Below, in pieces: positions 1 through 12,324 of a stretch of DNA of 64,000 nt (positions are counted from its first letter, which is position 1; every line of letters starts with the position of its first letter). Location of the stretch: NCBI GenBank assembly GCA_031769625.1, contig JAUIMM010000736.1:1569001-1633000 (forward strand), written 5' to 3'. Under the pieces are notes generated by a model. The model was not told the DNA's origin. It ran no database searches and saw only the letters and a program-made list of their open reading frames with translations. This stretch comes from Taudactylus pleione (taxonomy: Eukaryota > Chordata > Amphibia > Anura > Myobatrachidae). The position numbers and the translations under genes are program-made.

Positions 1-642
1 CAGTAACTCAACCCTCCAGCGCCTATCACATCAGCCTAATGCAGATGTACAGTATTATGGAATGGGTCAGTGCAGACATGGTGCGTATGTGCAGGATCTT
101 GCAATATAATTTAGGACCGACAGCGCATGTCCAGCGGCAGCAGACTATTAAGAAACATATAACACCATCCTGAGATAGCAGTATGTATTAATAGGCAAGC
201 AATGAAAAGTTCCGCTTTTTAGCTGGCTATGGACAGGGGTGCTGAGAGGGGAAGGAGAGCGGGTACTAATTACCCGGGCCCAGGCTTATTTTATGTAAAG
301 GGGCGTGGCCACACCTCCTGCAATTAGGCCACGTTCCCCAACCCCCCACACCCTCCCTGCCAGCTCTCTATGTCCCTGGCCATGGCGGCGGTACTATTAA
401 CAAACTATGAAGGCGCCGCTGGGGAATTCTCTGATTTCTCCATGGTCTGCCTAGTTATACATGCTGGAGAAGCAGGACTGACCCCTTTATTTGTGGTGAA
501 ACCAGTGGGTTATCACCGCAGCTACAATAATAAACTATTTAAAATCATAAGAAAACTGTGAATCCTATAACAGTTACTGAGTGATAGAATGGGAAGTTGT
601 ATAATGGGGTTGGCTCTGCAAATTCTTCTCCAAGAAGAATCG
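1..642. other. unclassified intergenic sequence
   Basis: No gene is supported here. Short ORFs lack codon structure or recognisable motifs. Around 240-370 the sequence is GC-rich with CCCGGGCCC-like patches and may be old repeat, but I cannot assign a family. Confidence 0.5.
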
Positions 643-1632
643 TACCCCTTTTACACCAAATTCCCGTGTCTGACCTGGGATTTTAACACGTTTCCAACCC
701 GGATCAGATCCAGGACAGACCCATTTCAAACTGTGGCAATAACCCGGGTATGCTTGTGTCTGCACCGTTCACACCGGCTCTTCCGGCATTGCAGTGGACG
801 CTTGGAGTTGATGTAATCTCCAAGCACCACTGAAGCCGGCCAGTCGGGTAGAATACGGCACGACCCGGGTTATCATGACCCGGATCGTGCCGTTTACACT
901 GCAGGGTGACATGGGAATGACCCGTGCCCAACCCTACAAGTTGCCCGAGTTGGATCTCCGGGTCACTAAACCAGGGTGGATCCAATTACACTAACAAAAA
1001 TCCCAGGTTCATGCGCGTTCATTCGTTCTGAAGAAGGACCATTCAGGTCTGAAACGCGTTAAGCTGTGGCTCTTATCACGGTTCTATCGAGGTGGACCCG
1101 AGGTGACCAGAGGGACGTGATCGTTGTATGCCTAAAAGAACAGGAATATCCGGAATCCCTGTTTATTGAACAACTTGTCTACTGGAAACCACGGACCTTT
1201 GCTGTGTGCCACTGATGGGTTTTACTGATATGCCTTTTACCTTCTATGTTTTGTTAGTGCAACATTTTAATAAACATACATTTTTGAAAGGACATCTGCA
1301 CTATATATTTTTTCTTTTGTTTGTGTTCTCTCCCTACACCGGAAATGCTGCAAGCATAAAGGAAGGGGGAGACACTTTCTTTCAGATTCAGGAGGGATAT
1401 ATTAAGAATTCCAACAAAATCCTCAATTTCTGTCTGGATCTGCAACATTATTGTTATCCTATTGGTGATTATTCCTTTTTTTTACCTGTTTTTCACACAT
1501 GGTGAAGCTTGTCATTTTTTTTTTTTTATGTGAATGTGTCCCCTAGGGAGCACTGTTTTACTGGTGTAAAGATTTTCTTATGCGCATTCACGTGCAACAA
1601 CCCAGGATTTTCAGATTGGTGTAAAAGGGGTA
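643..1632. mobile_element. Harbinger-like MITE, TACCCC family, with internal insertion
   Basis: The ends are inverted repeats: TACCCCTTTTACACCAA at 643 and its exact complement ending at 1632. The interior carries CCCGGGT/ACCCGGG palindromes like two other copies at 44480-44912 and 61753-62485. Sequence from about 1020 to 1560 looks foreign to the family and contains a GAAACGCGTT motif, so a second repeat has probably landed inside. No target duplication is clear at this copy. No protein is encoded. Confidence 0.55.
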
Positions 1633-1810
1633 TAAAGTGGAATATAAGTAACTGGGGGTCACTGTGCATATGGTCTGTCTGACATGGGTTCTCCTCACAG
1701 TTAGACAATTACAAGTATTGCGTATAGACAGATAATGTTGGTTGATAAATTAGAACTCATTATTGCCCTGTTACCATATACGTCAGAGTTGGGCATGCCC
1801 TTTTGTGTTA

Positions 1811-2428
1811 GGCTGGGTACACACGTAAAGATTTTCTGTCCAACCATCCAACTAGTTGATTGGTTGGAATGAAAATCTGGTAACGTATGGGAGTAACTGA
1901 TGATCAGCAATTTGCTCCTAAATGTCAGAAAGCAGATGAAAATGGTCATCAGACAAGTTTGTTAAATGTTTGATCTAAACCAAGGATGGGGAACCTCCTG
2001 CCCGAGGGCCTAGAATGGCACACTGCAGCCAGAATCTACGCAACAGTGCCGCCTAGACTGTCCTTAGGATGCTTCAGATGGTCACACCGCTGCCCTTACA
2101 GCTCCCCGGAGCATCCTGAGGATGCTCTGGGCATTGCTGTAATCACCAGCGATCGTGGCCCTGCTCCTCTGTCACAACACACGGAGGGGCGTGGCCTGCA
2201 CCAGGCCCACAAATAATTTTATATATATCAAAATGCAGAAAATCCCTTGGCAGAAAAAAGTTTCCCGACCCCTGATCTAAACAATTGTTCAAACAACAGT
2301 TTTTGTCCATTTTCTGGCGTTTGGGATCAAATTGATTGTCATTTGCTTTTATACCTTACCAGATTTTCATTCCAACCAATCAACTAGTTGGACGGTTGGA
2401 CAGACAATCTTTACGTGTGTACCCAGCC
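1811..2428. mobile_element. PIF/Harbinger-like MITE, GGCTGGGTACACACG ends
   Basis: Inverted arms of about 75 bases begin GGCTGGGTACACACGTAAAG and end in the complement at 2428. The element is flanked by the 3-base duplication TTA at 1808-1810 and 2429-2431, the target preferred by PIF/Harbinger transposases. It carries no ORF of its own and is split by a hAT element at 1981-2274. Confidence 0.8.
1981..2274. mobile_element. non-autonomous hAT element nested in a MITE
   Basis: The ends CAAGGATGGGGAAC and GTTTCCCGACCCCTG are imperfect inverted repeats of the hAT type. An exact 8-base duplication ATCTAAAC lies at 1973-1980 and 2275-2282, as expected for hAT transposition. It sits inside the 1811-2428 MITE and is therefore younger. 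It has no transposase; the 76-codon ORF inside is incidental. Confidence 0.85.
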
Positions 2429-2431
2429 TTA

Positions 2432-3412
2432 GTGACTGGGCAATATGCTTCTGAAGAGCCAGCACTACACTAGCATTTAAAGGCACAATTATATAAATAC
2501 TTCCAATCATCAAAACTGTATGATGAAAGGGAAGAGAACGTTATATGTAAGTGCAATGAGGGAAATGGAAAAGGAAAGAAGTTGGTGACAGCTATCGGGA
2601 TAATATAACGTTAATATAACAGGATATGTATTGCCAAAATATAGTAACAGTGCAATTTGTCACCTAAAACAAAATGTGATAACAAATGTAAAATGTATGT
2701 TTTAACTTTGTACTGTGTGTTGCAATTTGTACAGTAATTGTAAATATCCTCAGACAGCTAAATAAATGCATGAAAATGCATTATGGTATCTCTAGTTCTT
2801 CTTTCCTTTGTGTTGCCCTCATTTTCAGAATGACATTCACAAGGACTTGTGAATGATTTCATTCTCTATATCTGGAGGGATTATCCATTACTAGTGAGGA
2901 ACATAATGAAACTATTAGTCATAGTACAGACAGACAGAGTTATATTGGGATTAGAATTAAAATCCAACTATTCGGCTAAACTCTACGTAAATTGCAGCAG
3001 GATCATGGAAGAATAAGGACAAGACACCTGCACTGCCCTCATTCGCACCATTGTTGTTACAGCCGTCATTTGTGTTGGCAAATTGATCATTTAGTTGGCC
3101 ATGTGAAAGTCGGTGTAAATTATGAGAAACTTATTTAATTAGATATTATAGGGAAAATATGATTTATAACTAAATATCATAAAACATCATAAAAGAAAAT
3201 TGGCCTTATTCAACAAATGGCATCAAGCTACACATTAGTTTATGCAGTAACCAAAATACCTAAATGTGGCTCTTTGGGGGTCAGGGTTGGGTCAGAGAGT
3301 TGAGTTGGGCACAGCTGTCTTCTCTCCTTACTCCATTTCAGTATGCTTAAAGCAGGTCACCGCACTTGAAAGTCCTTTCATTTCATATGCGAGTGTGTGT
3401 GCACATATACAC
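2432..3412. other. intergenic, no feature recognised
   Basis: AT-rich sequence with no persuasive ORF, splice pattern or repeat termini. AATAAA-like motifs such as the one near 2760 occur without an associated gene. Confidence 0.5.
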
Positions 3413-3414
3413 TA

Positions 3415-3594
3415 GGGATTTATTTGTTATACTAAAGTTCGGGTTTATAGAAGTGAAGTTGTTACCCACAGCAACCAATCAGATTCTACCTATCAATTAT
3501 CTAGCATCTTCTAAAAGATAATAGCTAGAATCTGATTTGTTGCTAAGGGCAACATCTCCAATTCTAAAAACCCGCACTTTAGTAAATATACCCC
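3415..3594. mobile_element. short palindromic MITE (TTTACTAAAG ends)
   Basis: The right end reads AACCCGCACTTTAGTAAATA then CCCC, and the left end is its imperfect complement. TA dinucleotides flank both ends. The interior holds the pair CAGCAACCAATCAGATTCTA and its complement, giving a near-complete foldback. Partial relatives lie near 6270-6420, 6586-6660 and 15956-15995, so this is a dispersed family in the genome. Confidence 0.7.
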
Positions 3595-3844
3595 TAGGTG
3601 TTAATAACAGTTGTTTAACCAGTTTAGTGCCGTGTTTTTTTGTCAAAGGACAATTCATTTCAATGCAGGTGTGTGATATATGTAGAAACTCCACTGAAAT
3701 TAACGGCATATTGAATGAATGCACCATTGATATGAATGGAGCTCCCCACCGTAGTTACTTAATATTGTTTTTATGTGTAATCAAAGTAGGGAGCCCCCTG
3801 GAATACCCTCACAACCACATCATGGGAAATCCTGGGTGAATTCT

Positions 3845-4395
3845 GGCCCTGATTCAGAGCCAGGCGCTCTGACAGCGCGCTCGCTCTGAATCAGGGCCGT
3901 CCCTTCTCCTTTTTTGGAGCGGCCTCTTGGACGCTCGCATAGCTGTGGGTGACCACCCACAGCTATAGCGAGCGGCCAAAATGATGGTCGCGATGGTCAA
4001 GACCATCGCGACCATCGGGCTTGCGACGAGACCCTGCGGTAGGGTCTCTCTGCCGCAAGCCCTGGAGTGCTTTTGGCTCTATCAGAGCCAAAAACACTCC
4101 CACTGACATCACTAGTGATGTCAGTGGGGCCGGCCCCAGACGGTAGGCGTTCCCATGGGAACGCCTCCATCTGGGCAGCCACGCCCCCGGCATGCCCACC
4201 AAAGGGGGCGTGCTGTCAATCACCATCGACAGCACACCCCCTTTAGAGCGAGACCCATAACGACGGCTTGGCCGGCGTTATTCGGGTCTTGCGCATGCGC
4301 ACGACGGATCCACCTCCGTCGTACGCATGCACACTTGGGCACCATCGACCCGCTTGCAAGCACTCAGCGCTCGCGAGCGGGTCTGAATCAGGCCC
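3845..4395. mobile_element. Harbinger-like MITE, GGCCCTGATTCAGA family
   Basis: It starts GGCCCTGATTCAGAGCC and ends TCTGAATCAGGCCC, flanked by a 3-base duplication TCT (3842-3844, 4396-4398). The GC-rich interior is full of palindromes, for example CTGACATCACTAGTGATGTCAG at 4104-4125. Siblings are at 4778-5377 and 11723-12321. No protein is encoded. Confidence 0.75.
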
Positions 4396-4777
4396 TCTGT
4401 TCATTGACATTTTGCAGTGGGGCATTGGTTGTTCATGAATTACAAAAACAAGAATTCCTTTGAATTACATGAAGAATTCCCACATGAAGAATTCCCTGTG
4501 GATCACATAAAACATTTTTAACATTGATCACAAGAAGATGTCTTGCATTGCAAATTAACTTTCCTGTAGATTAGAAGATATTGCTAGGATTTTGTTTCAG
4601 ATTACAAACTTGACTCCTCATTAACCCATTACACCCAGCTTATGGGTGCCTGGACGAGTCCCAGTGCTTTTCAGTTTATGGGTGACTGGTAGTCTTCGGG
4701 AGAGCGGGGAGGGGTACAGTTTTTGTGTGTGTGGTTTTTTTTTTGCACCTCCACACCCCGGAAGAGATTCCAGCTCT
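4396..4777. other. intergenic, no feature recognised
   Basis: Spacer between two MITEs of the same family. I see a short T-run and no ORF or RNA gene. Confidence 0.5.
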
Positions 4778-5377
4778 GGGCCTGATTCAGACCCGGATGC
4801 TATGCTGCGCTCGCTCGCATTGAGCGATTTTTCGCAATCTGCGCATGCATATGATTCGCAATGCGCGTGCGCAAACCAGCCAGTGCGATGGGAAAGTGGT
4901 CACCCGTAGCCCGCAGTTAGGGCCGCTATTTTGTGTGACAGATAGTGCCGTTTGTGGGTGGTAACAGGGGAAGGTGCTTGTAAACGGGGGTGTGGATGTG
5001 CGAACGCAGGCGTGCCCGACCGTCAGAACGGAGTTTAATGGGTGTGCATAATTAGCAAAGTAGTGTCATTACACACGTGACTGGGTTGTATTTTAGCCTG
5101 AACTGCTCGCAATGTTGTGGTGGGAAAAGGCTACCACAAGCGCTGCGAGCAGCTCCGATGGCTCTCAATGTTCCCGATTAATCCTACAACTGCCGGAGAT
5201 GACGTGTGTTGCGAGTGGCAAAGGGGCGTCTTTATACAGGTGCGAGCGCATAGTGCGGCCGCTCGCTATTACTTAGTGGGCGGCTTTACATGACACAGTG
5301 CGAGCTCATGATTTAAATAGCCGGCCCCTTTTAGCCAGCGAGCGGCCGCAATTAGCGGCCGGGTCTGAATCTGGCCC
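4778..5377. mobile_element. Harbinger-like MITE, GGGCCTGATTCAGACC family
   Basis: The left end GGGCCTGATTCAGACCCGG pairs with the right end CCGGGTCTGAATCTGGCCC, with TCT flanks on both sides. The interior is rich in GCGCATGCG-type palindromes shared with 11723-12321. It is non-coding. Confidence 0.75.
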
Positions 5378-6066
5378 TCTGTTCTTACCAGCCTGGGCTG
5401 TTTCCAGATATGAAAGGGGCACCCACAATAATGGGTGTTTGCGGCATCATGGGGAGACTGCCATAGAATTCATTAATTGTGCATTAGAAAGGAGGGATCT
5501 GCTGGTGTTATTAGAGGAGGGGTACACTGCAGGTATAATCAGATGGTGCACATGATACTGCTAGAATCACTGTGGTAATGTAATAATCATAATCATTGTT
5601 AATGAGGTTAGCACAACGCAGGTATAAGTAATATGGGTGCATGCACAGTTCAGGTATAAACAGCAGGGCCGTCGAGAGCTGTGATGGGTCCAGGTACTGA
5701 AAGGGGGCATGGCCAAATTCCACTATAAAAAAAATTGAATAAACTACAATGCACTTTTCTATTGCAAAACCAGAGATAACCAATTCGCATGATAATTCTT
5801 GCATGGATGACAGTCGATAAATTAAGGAGAAAATGGGGAAATCAGCCTGTACCCCAACAAAAAGGTACACTAAGGTAGGGTAATGGTAGAAAAAAAGTGT
5901 GTTAGTGGCCATAATCCAAGGGTTTGGGGTGCTTAACTAGTGTAATTTGGTTGTTATTTGCATTTTTCTCTAATAGTCAAAAACTGATAAAAATAAATAT
6001 TTTGGCCAAAATAAATGCTGTAGTTAAATTAAAGGTACATTAAAAAGGGTGTAAGTATATTTTTGC
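5378..6066. other. intergenic, no feature recognised
   Basis: Low-complexity AT-rich sequence. A short phrase GCAGGTATAA recurs near 5530 and 5620 but does not form an ordered repeat. The 133-codon minus-strand ORF at 5511-5912 has no family signal and looks like chance. Confidence 0.45.
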
Positions 6067-6209
6067 CATTACAGTCCAGGTTTTAAGGATATCCATGCTT
6101 GAGTCCAGATGGTTAAATCAAATTGACTGAGGTACTAATTAAGTCACCTATGCCCAAGCATGGATATCCTTAAAACGTGTACTGTAATGGCGGAGTTTGG
6201 GAACCGTTG
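6067..6209. mobile_element. hAT-like MITE fragment
   Basis: Inverted segments around GGATATCC(T/A)TAAAAC match the element at 17019-17203, including the phrase GAGGTACTAATTAAGTCAC. The outer left terminus is missing, so this is a truncated or diverged copy. Confidence 0.6.
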
Positions 6210-6269
6210 ACACATCGATATATAAAACCATATAAAATATGGTTGCTGTATTCTATAGCACCCAGTTCA

Positions 6270-6420
6270 TGTGGGTAGATTTTGCAAAATTTCCTAAAAA
6301 AAAAAAAAAGGTGTTGCCCATAGCAACCAATTAGATTCAAGTTATTATTTATCTAGTACGGTCTAGAAAATGGTAGATATATTCTGATTGGTGGCTAAAG
6401 GTTGTAGTAAATTTACCTCT
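6270..6420. repeat. degraded copy of the TTTACTAAAG foldback MITE
   Basis: CCCATAGCAACCAATTAGATT and, inverted, ATTCTGATTGGTGGCTA surround a short loop, followed by TAGTAAATTTACC. This matches the layout at 3415-3594 but with an A-run and clear divergence. A left half of another relative lies at about 6586-6660. Confidence 0.5.
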
Positions 6421-6809
6421 GGCTATTAATTATTCATATTGTTTAGGTGATGTAAATAATCTTCTCATTGGTTGCTATGGACTAGGGCACCTGATTTTGC
6501 ATTTATTTGTGTAGTGCTTTACAGACATGTATGTATTTAAAGTATGACACAGATTAGTCAGAATTCCCAGTTTCTACAGACATGGGGGAGATGTAACGAG
6601 CCACAGAGAGAGAAAGTGGAGAAGTTTTCTCAAAGCAACCAATCAGCTTCTAACTTGCCTGGGGCTCAGGTATGCACAATGCCAGTGAAGGCTCCCCGCA
6701 AATTACCTCAGCCTTTACTTTAGTTCCAAGCTCCCGGCCCTGAGCTCCATCACAGACCCTCTGTGATGTTATGACCCAGAATTGCGAGGAAGCTGAGTAG
6801 TAGTTTTAG

Positions 6810-7075
6810 GGCCTGATTCAGCAAGGAACGCAGTTGCTTATACACACGCAATTGGCCAATTGTTGCATACTGCACCAAGGGGAGGGTTAGGATGAAGATT
6901 AAGGTTAGGAAAAAAAACAAGGGTCGACCATTTTAGTGTCGACCGTACCCATGTCGACCTTTTGTACCTGTTGCCCTACATCTATGTGGACCATGTGTCA
7001 ACCTTTTGCATCTGTGACCATTTGGTGTCGACCTGTACACTGTCAACCTTTTTATTGTCGATCTAATGAACCACA
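6810..7075. repeat. Harbinger-like left end joined to a GTCGAC-rich repeat
   Basis: GGGCCTGATTCAGCAAGGAA at about 6811 is the left terminus of the GGGCCTGATTCA family with no matching right end. From about 6885 the sequence becomes a GTCGAC(C/A)-rich repeat with GGTTAGG phrases, ending in CAACCTTTTTATTGTCGA, like the fuller copy at 12548-13037. Confidence 0.5.
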
Positions 7076-7417
7076 CCTATTACTAGGATATTAATATTCA
7101 AACAAGTGGTGTGAGGTATACCTCATAACAGCGGCACAGAGAGCCATACTCAACCAAAGTGCCATATGCTAAAATATGTTTTACTTATTCAATAAATATG
7201 TATTTTGAAATTGGTCGCGAAAGAGTTAGTCAAATGCTGGGGGGAAAAAAAGCCATTTTCCAATTTGTAACTTTCATTTATCCACTCACTCTATAGCAAT
7301 TTGTTGATTTACATTGTAGCAGTGTGAAACATCTTGTTGTTATAGCCAGCTTGTCAGGTGGTAGAATACGTAACAGAAAAGTCACACTGCAAATGAAACC
7401 AGTGCTAACGTCACAGT

Positions 7418-7725
7418 CAGGGACGGACTGGGGCTGTATATGAGCCCTGGCAGTCTGCCCTGCAATCGCTTGTGAAGGGGGGCGTGGTTAATTCAAGGGG
7501 GCGTGCCGCGAGTCATGGGGGTTGGCCTCACGGCATGCCCCCGTCTCTTCCCGGCCCAGCACAGCCGCCGCCGGCCATACATGCCTCCACCCCTTCCGTC
7601 TCCATGAGATCATAATGATTCCGGACCGTGGGTTGGAGGGCGGGGGACTCTTCCTTCCCCCCTCCTCCTAAGGCCATAGGCCCTTCTGGCATATGCCAGA
7701 AGTGCCGATGGCCAGTCCAGCCCTG
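7418..7725. mobile_element. non-autonomous hAT element
   Basis: The ends CAGGGACGGACTGG and CCAGTCCAGCCCTG are inverted repeats of hAT type. The exact 8-base duplication GTCACAGT occurs at 7410-7417 and 7726-7733. The GC-rich interior has no transposase ORF. Confidence 0.85.
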
Positions 7726-7781
7726 GTCACAGTGCTATTGGAGACTGAACACAAATTACAGATTTTCACAACACTGATTAT

Positions 7782-7990
7782 GGGCCTGATTCAGACCTGC
7801 ACGCTAATTGCACGCCATGCCCATATTCACACAGTTGGACGAATTTGGAATTACTGAGCATGCATCTGAGTCGAACATCACATGCGTCCCGATGGTAACC
7901 AGAAATGCAGAAGAAATTAGGATGCAGTAGTGCTGACACAGGACGCCATGTTTCATAGGGCTAGTGCAAGCTTCGGTGGTGCACCGAAAA
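7782..7990. repeat. left-end fragment of the GGGCCTGATTCAGACC MITE
   Basis: GGGCCTGATTCAGACCTGCA at 7782 matches the MITE family at 4778. No right terminus is visible, so this copy is truncated; the boundary given is approximate. Confidence 0.45.
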
Positions 7991-8490
7991 TTAAGTGATT
8001 AACACTGTCTCAAAGTATATTTATATTTTGTTGCCTTGTGAGTAATACATACACATTATATAAAATCGTTCATTTGTATGTATGTTCGCGATAAACTCGG
8101 GGAGGGGGGGCGGAGCTTATAGGTAATATGATAATGTAATATTAGTTTGGTATCCCAGTATTTGTATTTATTCAATTCCAGTTTAATAATCAATCATTTT
8201 AATTATATTCTGATTTGGATATAACATTGTTTAGTTTTTTAGGTTTTTTTTGTGTTTTGTAATTGTTTATAAAATATCAATAAAAATCACTTGATTTAAA
8301 AGAAAAATATGATAATGTGATTAGTAATCTGACATAACTCACCCTCCATCCACAGGATTCGGCAATCAAACATTGTGCCCTCCCTCCTCAGCACGTGATT
8401 GTACACAGGGTGAATCTGACCCCATCCTCAGAGAGGGGATTGTAGGAGGTGTATCTCCCTTACTCTGCTATCCCCGATCCGGGTGATGTC
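7991..8490. other. intergenic, no feature recognised
   Basis: AT-rich DNA with short A and T runs, including AATAAAAATCAC near 8280. Nothing else is supported. Confidence 0.45.
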
Positions 8491-8767
8491 TTTTAGAATG
8501 TAAGCTCTTATGAGCATGGCCCTCTACTCTCTTGTGCTTCTCCCTACTATACTTTCATCTACTTCTTACTCCCCACTAGGGCACCTAACACTTGGTTGCT
8601 TATGCTCTGCTGCTTATGTGGGTGTTATGGTCGCTAATGTAGCAATGTATATTGTCCTTGTCCTGCATTGTATTGTATTGTACTGTAAGTCACTGGTCAC
8701 CTATTTGTTTATGTACTGTGTAAGGCGCTGCGGAACACTTGTGACGCCATTAAATAAATTATAATAA
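8491..8767 (+). repeat. SINE-like dispersed repeat
   Basis: It begins GAATGTAAGCTCTTATGAGC, contains TGTGTAAGGCGCTGCGGAAC, and ends ATAAATAAATTATAATAAT, an AT-rich tail typical of retroposons. Two further copies read in the complementary sense at about 37047-37312 and 41149-41312, both inside DIRS elements. I cannot name the family; it could instead be the 3' end of a LINE. Confidence 0.65.
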
Positions 8768-9300
8768 TTTCTGGGACAAGTCAGTGAGAGTCAAGGGGGC
8801 GGCAGCAGGAGAGAGCGTGCACCCCCATGCTGTACCCCGCTGTGGGCTGCCTGACGTTAAGCGGGAGCAGGCGGGGAGCCGGCTCTACGTTGCACAGCCA
8901 TAACCACTTGGCAACGATGGGTAGGTACTGCTAGTTATATCATATAAGTTGTGCTATATAACTGTACACAATGTTTTATAATCCTTGCTAACTTTTTTTT
9001 TTTTTTAAATACAGTTTAACATACAAATAAAGATTATGGGGGAATGTAAAAGTGCAGACTTTTCAGCTATTTTGCCACTGGATTTAAAGATGGAATATAT
9101 TTAAAGGCAAAAGCCAGGTTGGTTTTTCCTTAAAAAAAAAAATCATTGCTTTCAATTTTACTGCAGAACAGATCAGTAACTTTTACAAACTCATACCCTA
9201 TTACCCTACTGATCCCTCCTTATTTTCTATGTACAAAATGAGTGTAAAAACCATGGACTTGATGCCTGAAACATGGGACTGGAACATAACATCACACGTT
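8768..9300. other. intergenic, no feature recognised
   Basis: Two short A/T homopolymer runs (near 8990 and 9130) and no persuasive gene or repeat end. Confidence 0.45.
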
Positions 9301-9840
9301 GGGCCTCATATAGAGTTAGTTACAAATCCAGCACATTGGTACATGTACAAACCATGTTGTGATGTAACAGGTGCAATTTCTTTATCTGCAGGAAAACACT
9401 GTGGGAGTGAGAGGTGCATGCTACTGCAGCCGCTACTGTGTCTGTAAGTTAATGCTGCAGCCGGCGGTCATCATGCAGAGATGCCCACTGGCTGCAGCAC
9501 TAATCCGCCACTGTGTGTATTAAGATGCACCATTGGACACATTAGCCGCAATATCGATTGCACCAGCCCTATGGAGGTGCAGAATCTCCTTCTGAACATG
9601 GCTGCCGGTGTCAGTGCTACTGCGGCAAAAGTTGCAGTCGCTGACTGCGAGGCGCCTGCATCTAACTAGCCGCCCCCGTGTTACCACCTAGGAACGCCCA
9701 CTGAAATTGCCTCTCTCTGCTTCCGAGTTCTGTGGCTTTCGGAGGTAGCCATTGAGGCGCATGCACCGACTGAAAACATCGGCCACTTGCATGCGGCATC
9801 GACATAGCGTGCACCTCTGACTCTGGTCCTGTGTGTTGTG
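9301..9840. repeat. probable degraded Harbinger-like MITE
   Basis: GGGCCTCATATAGAGTTAGT at 9301 resembles the GGGCCTCATTCAGAG ends of the family. The interior is GC-richer than its surroundings and has CpG-containing palindromes. No clear right end was found, so the call is tentative. Confidence 0.35.
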
Positions 9841-11722
9841 TAATCCTGTAATTGACAATAAAAAATGCTAATAATACATAGTAACCTACTTTGTAAGACT
9901 TCTCTCCTAGAGATCCTGGAGGGGGAGGTCAGAGGGGCATGGTGCCGTGAGTCACATCATTACGTTTTGCCCCCATCCACTACAGTGCACCAGTGTACAG
10001 GGTGTGGGAGGGTTGTCCACTCTTCCAGGATCCCGGAAGAGCTCCCCAAAATCCAGGAGTCTGCTGCACAGTTCAGAACAGTTGGCAAGTATGTAACAAT
10101 ATTGGAGATCTGTGACCTGTATGATACATGTAGCTCTGAGCTTTTACATGGGAACATAACTACCCATTGGCTGCTAAAGTATTATGTTTTACAACTGGGG
10201 GTGTAGCTTCCCAATTTTATTATTCCAATACCATCAGAGGAGTTAAGGTTTTAACTGAACCTCCCATTACACCCCTGATTATTTTCAGATGATAATCACT
10301 TTGTAATGATAATTCTGATCTATATGGGCATACAGAGATATTGGTAAAGTGATTTTTAACTTTTTGGTAAAGTCACAACTATAGTGGGTGCAGGAGATAC
10401 CATTTCTATGGGGTGCAGAGGCATACGGGGGCTCCCTTCCCTGCACCCAGCTCCAGAGATGGATTAATGTAGGGCATTCTGGGCATGTGCCCTGGGCCCT
10501 CCAGTCTAAGTGCAGCCGCCTGATGGAAATCTAATTTTGATATTTTAATAAGTAAATAAAAGTGCACCACAAAGTCTTAAGCCACTGAATCATCGGTGAC
10601 TCCCCCATCAGTAGCCCCACAGCTAGAGAGGAGCACCATCACCTTCTGGCTGTGCTCATCAGCAATAGGGCAAAGTACAACAGGCAATGTAGCATCATCT
10701 GCAGCAGTGCAGCACCTGGTTTTCTGATTCTGTTCCTCCTCACTAGGGCTTGTTGTGCTGTCGCTTCATGTTGAGGATTGTGAGGTTGTCGGAGAAGGAG
10801 GCCACCTCACTGGAGGTGTAGCAGTGGAGACACAAGGGTCAACTGCACCTGCCTGACCTGTGGGATTTGTACAAGACTTCCAAGTTGCTGCTCATGAATG
10901 TGTGGCTGGACAGGCACCTTGAGTTCATGTATCAGAGAAGAGGTATGATTCCACACAAGATAAAGGTAGTGATATGTAAATTATATAGGATAACCAACAT
11001 ATTGGCTTATAGCCAGACAATAAGTATGGCGCTGGGCTGCTGGTGTTCCCAAAGTTAAGTATAATATAGTAGACAATATCAAGTTGCAAAGGGGCTAGTG
11101 ACAAAAGTCTTATTTTAGAGCACACTTTGAATCTTGAGGTAATGCTCAAGGCAGACAGTGACGCATTCACCTCAATGTGCTGCTGGAGGTGAAAAGTGAA
11201 AGCCAAGGAACCCAGACAGCTGTTCTGGGGCTACTTTCTCATTCATGGCTGATTGATATCTGGGAGTTAGTGGAAGGAGAGCTCCTGGTTCTTTGTGACT
11301 ATTGCTTTAAAAAAAACAAATATTAGTCTTATATTTATGCAAATACTTAAAAATTGGGCCTTTTGAGGTCATCCCTTCGATTGTTTCATTTTAGACTCTG
11401 TGAGACAATATATGGTATGGTATGTTGTGTTTAAAAAAAATCACACATGGAAATAAAAAGTTGGGAACTGCTTAATCTCTCCCCTGCTCCGTATACACAT
11501 CAAAACTATTCATGATTGCCGCAAGCTCGGAGCCCATATGTTTCTGCCTTCTAGGTGTGTCTGTTAGGGAGGGTCCCCTTCAAAATGTTTCTATTGTGCC
11601 CACAAATTTGTAGTTTTGATCCCTCTTTTTCCAGGTAATTTTCAGGAGAATCACTTTATTCAGTTTGGAGATGAATCAGTTTAAGAAAATTGAGAGGCAT
11701 TTTTATCAAGTGTAAGAATTAA
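9841..11722. other. intergenic with scattered repeat debris
   Basis: Between about 9880 and 10100 there are CCTACTTTGTAAG and GGCAAGTATGTAAC phrases resembling the foldback at 40371-40732. The remainder shows no gene, RNA or clear repeat end. Confidence 0.4.
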
Positions 11723-12321
11723 GGCCCTCATTCAGAGCCACTCGCTAGCAGCAGTACGCTCGTTCCGAGCGATGTTCGCACATCTGCGCATGCGTATGGT
11801 TTTTAGTACGCATGCGCGAACCAGTCAGTGCGGCCGAAAATCGTTTGTACGCAATATAGCGAGTGCCTGTTATTTTGAGTGACAGAATGAGGCGTATGTG
11901 GGTGGTAACAGGGGAAGGTGCTTGAAAACGGGGAGTGGAGATCCGAACGCAGGCGTGCTTAAAGGTCAAAACGGGCGTTTTATGGGTGTGCATAATTAAT
12001 ATAGCAGCGTCATTGACCACGTCACTTGGTTTTTTTTAACTCAGAACTGCTCGCAAAATAGCGGTTGAAAAAACCAACCACAAGAATAGCGAGCAGTTCA
12101 TATCCTGCTCAATGTACTCGATTAATCTAATATATAGCGGACATGACGTATGGTGCGAGCAGCCAGGGGGCGTTTTTAACAAATAAACGAGCGTATGTTT
12201 TGCTCGCTCGTTCAGACTTAGAGGTGTGAACAGACTGCAATGTGCGAACGGATCATTTGAATAGCCACCCCTTGTTTTTGAACGAACGAACGCAAATAGC
12301 GAACGGCTCTGAATGAGGGCC
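11723..12321. mobile_element. Harbinger-like MITE, GGCCCTCATTCAGAGCC ends
   Basis: The left end GGCCCTCATTCAGAGCC is matched exactly by GGCTCTGAATGAGGGCC at the right. The flanks carry a TAA duplication (11720-11722, 12322-12324), as expected for PIF/Harbinger. The interior has GCGCATGCG palindromes and many GCTCG/CGAGC steps. It is non-coding. Confidence 0.85.
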
Positions 12322-12324
12322 TAA

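Noticed and set aside
5511..5912. 133-codon minus-strand ORF
   Set aside because: Tyr/Ile-rich translation of AT-rich DNA with no domain, splice context or neighbour support.
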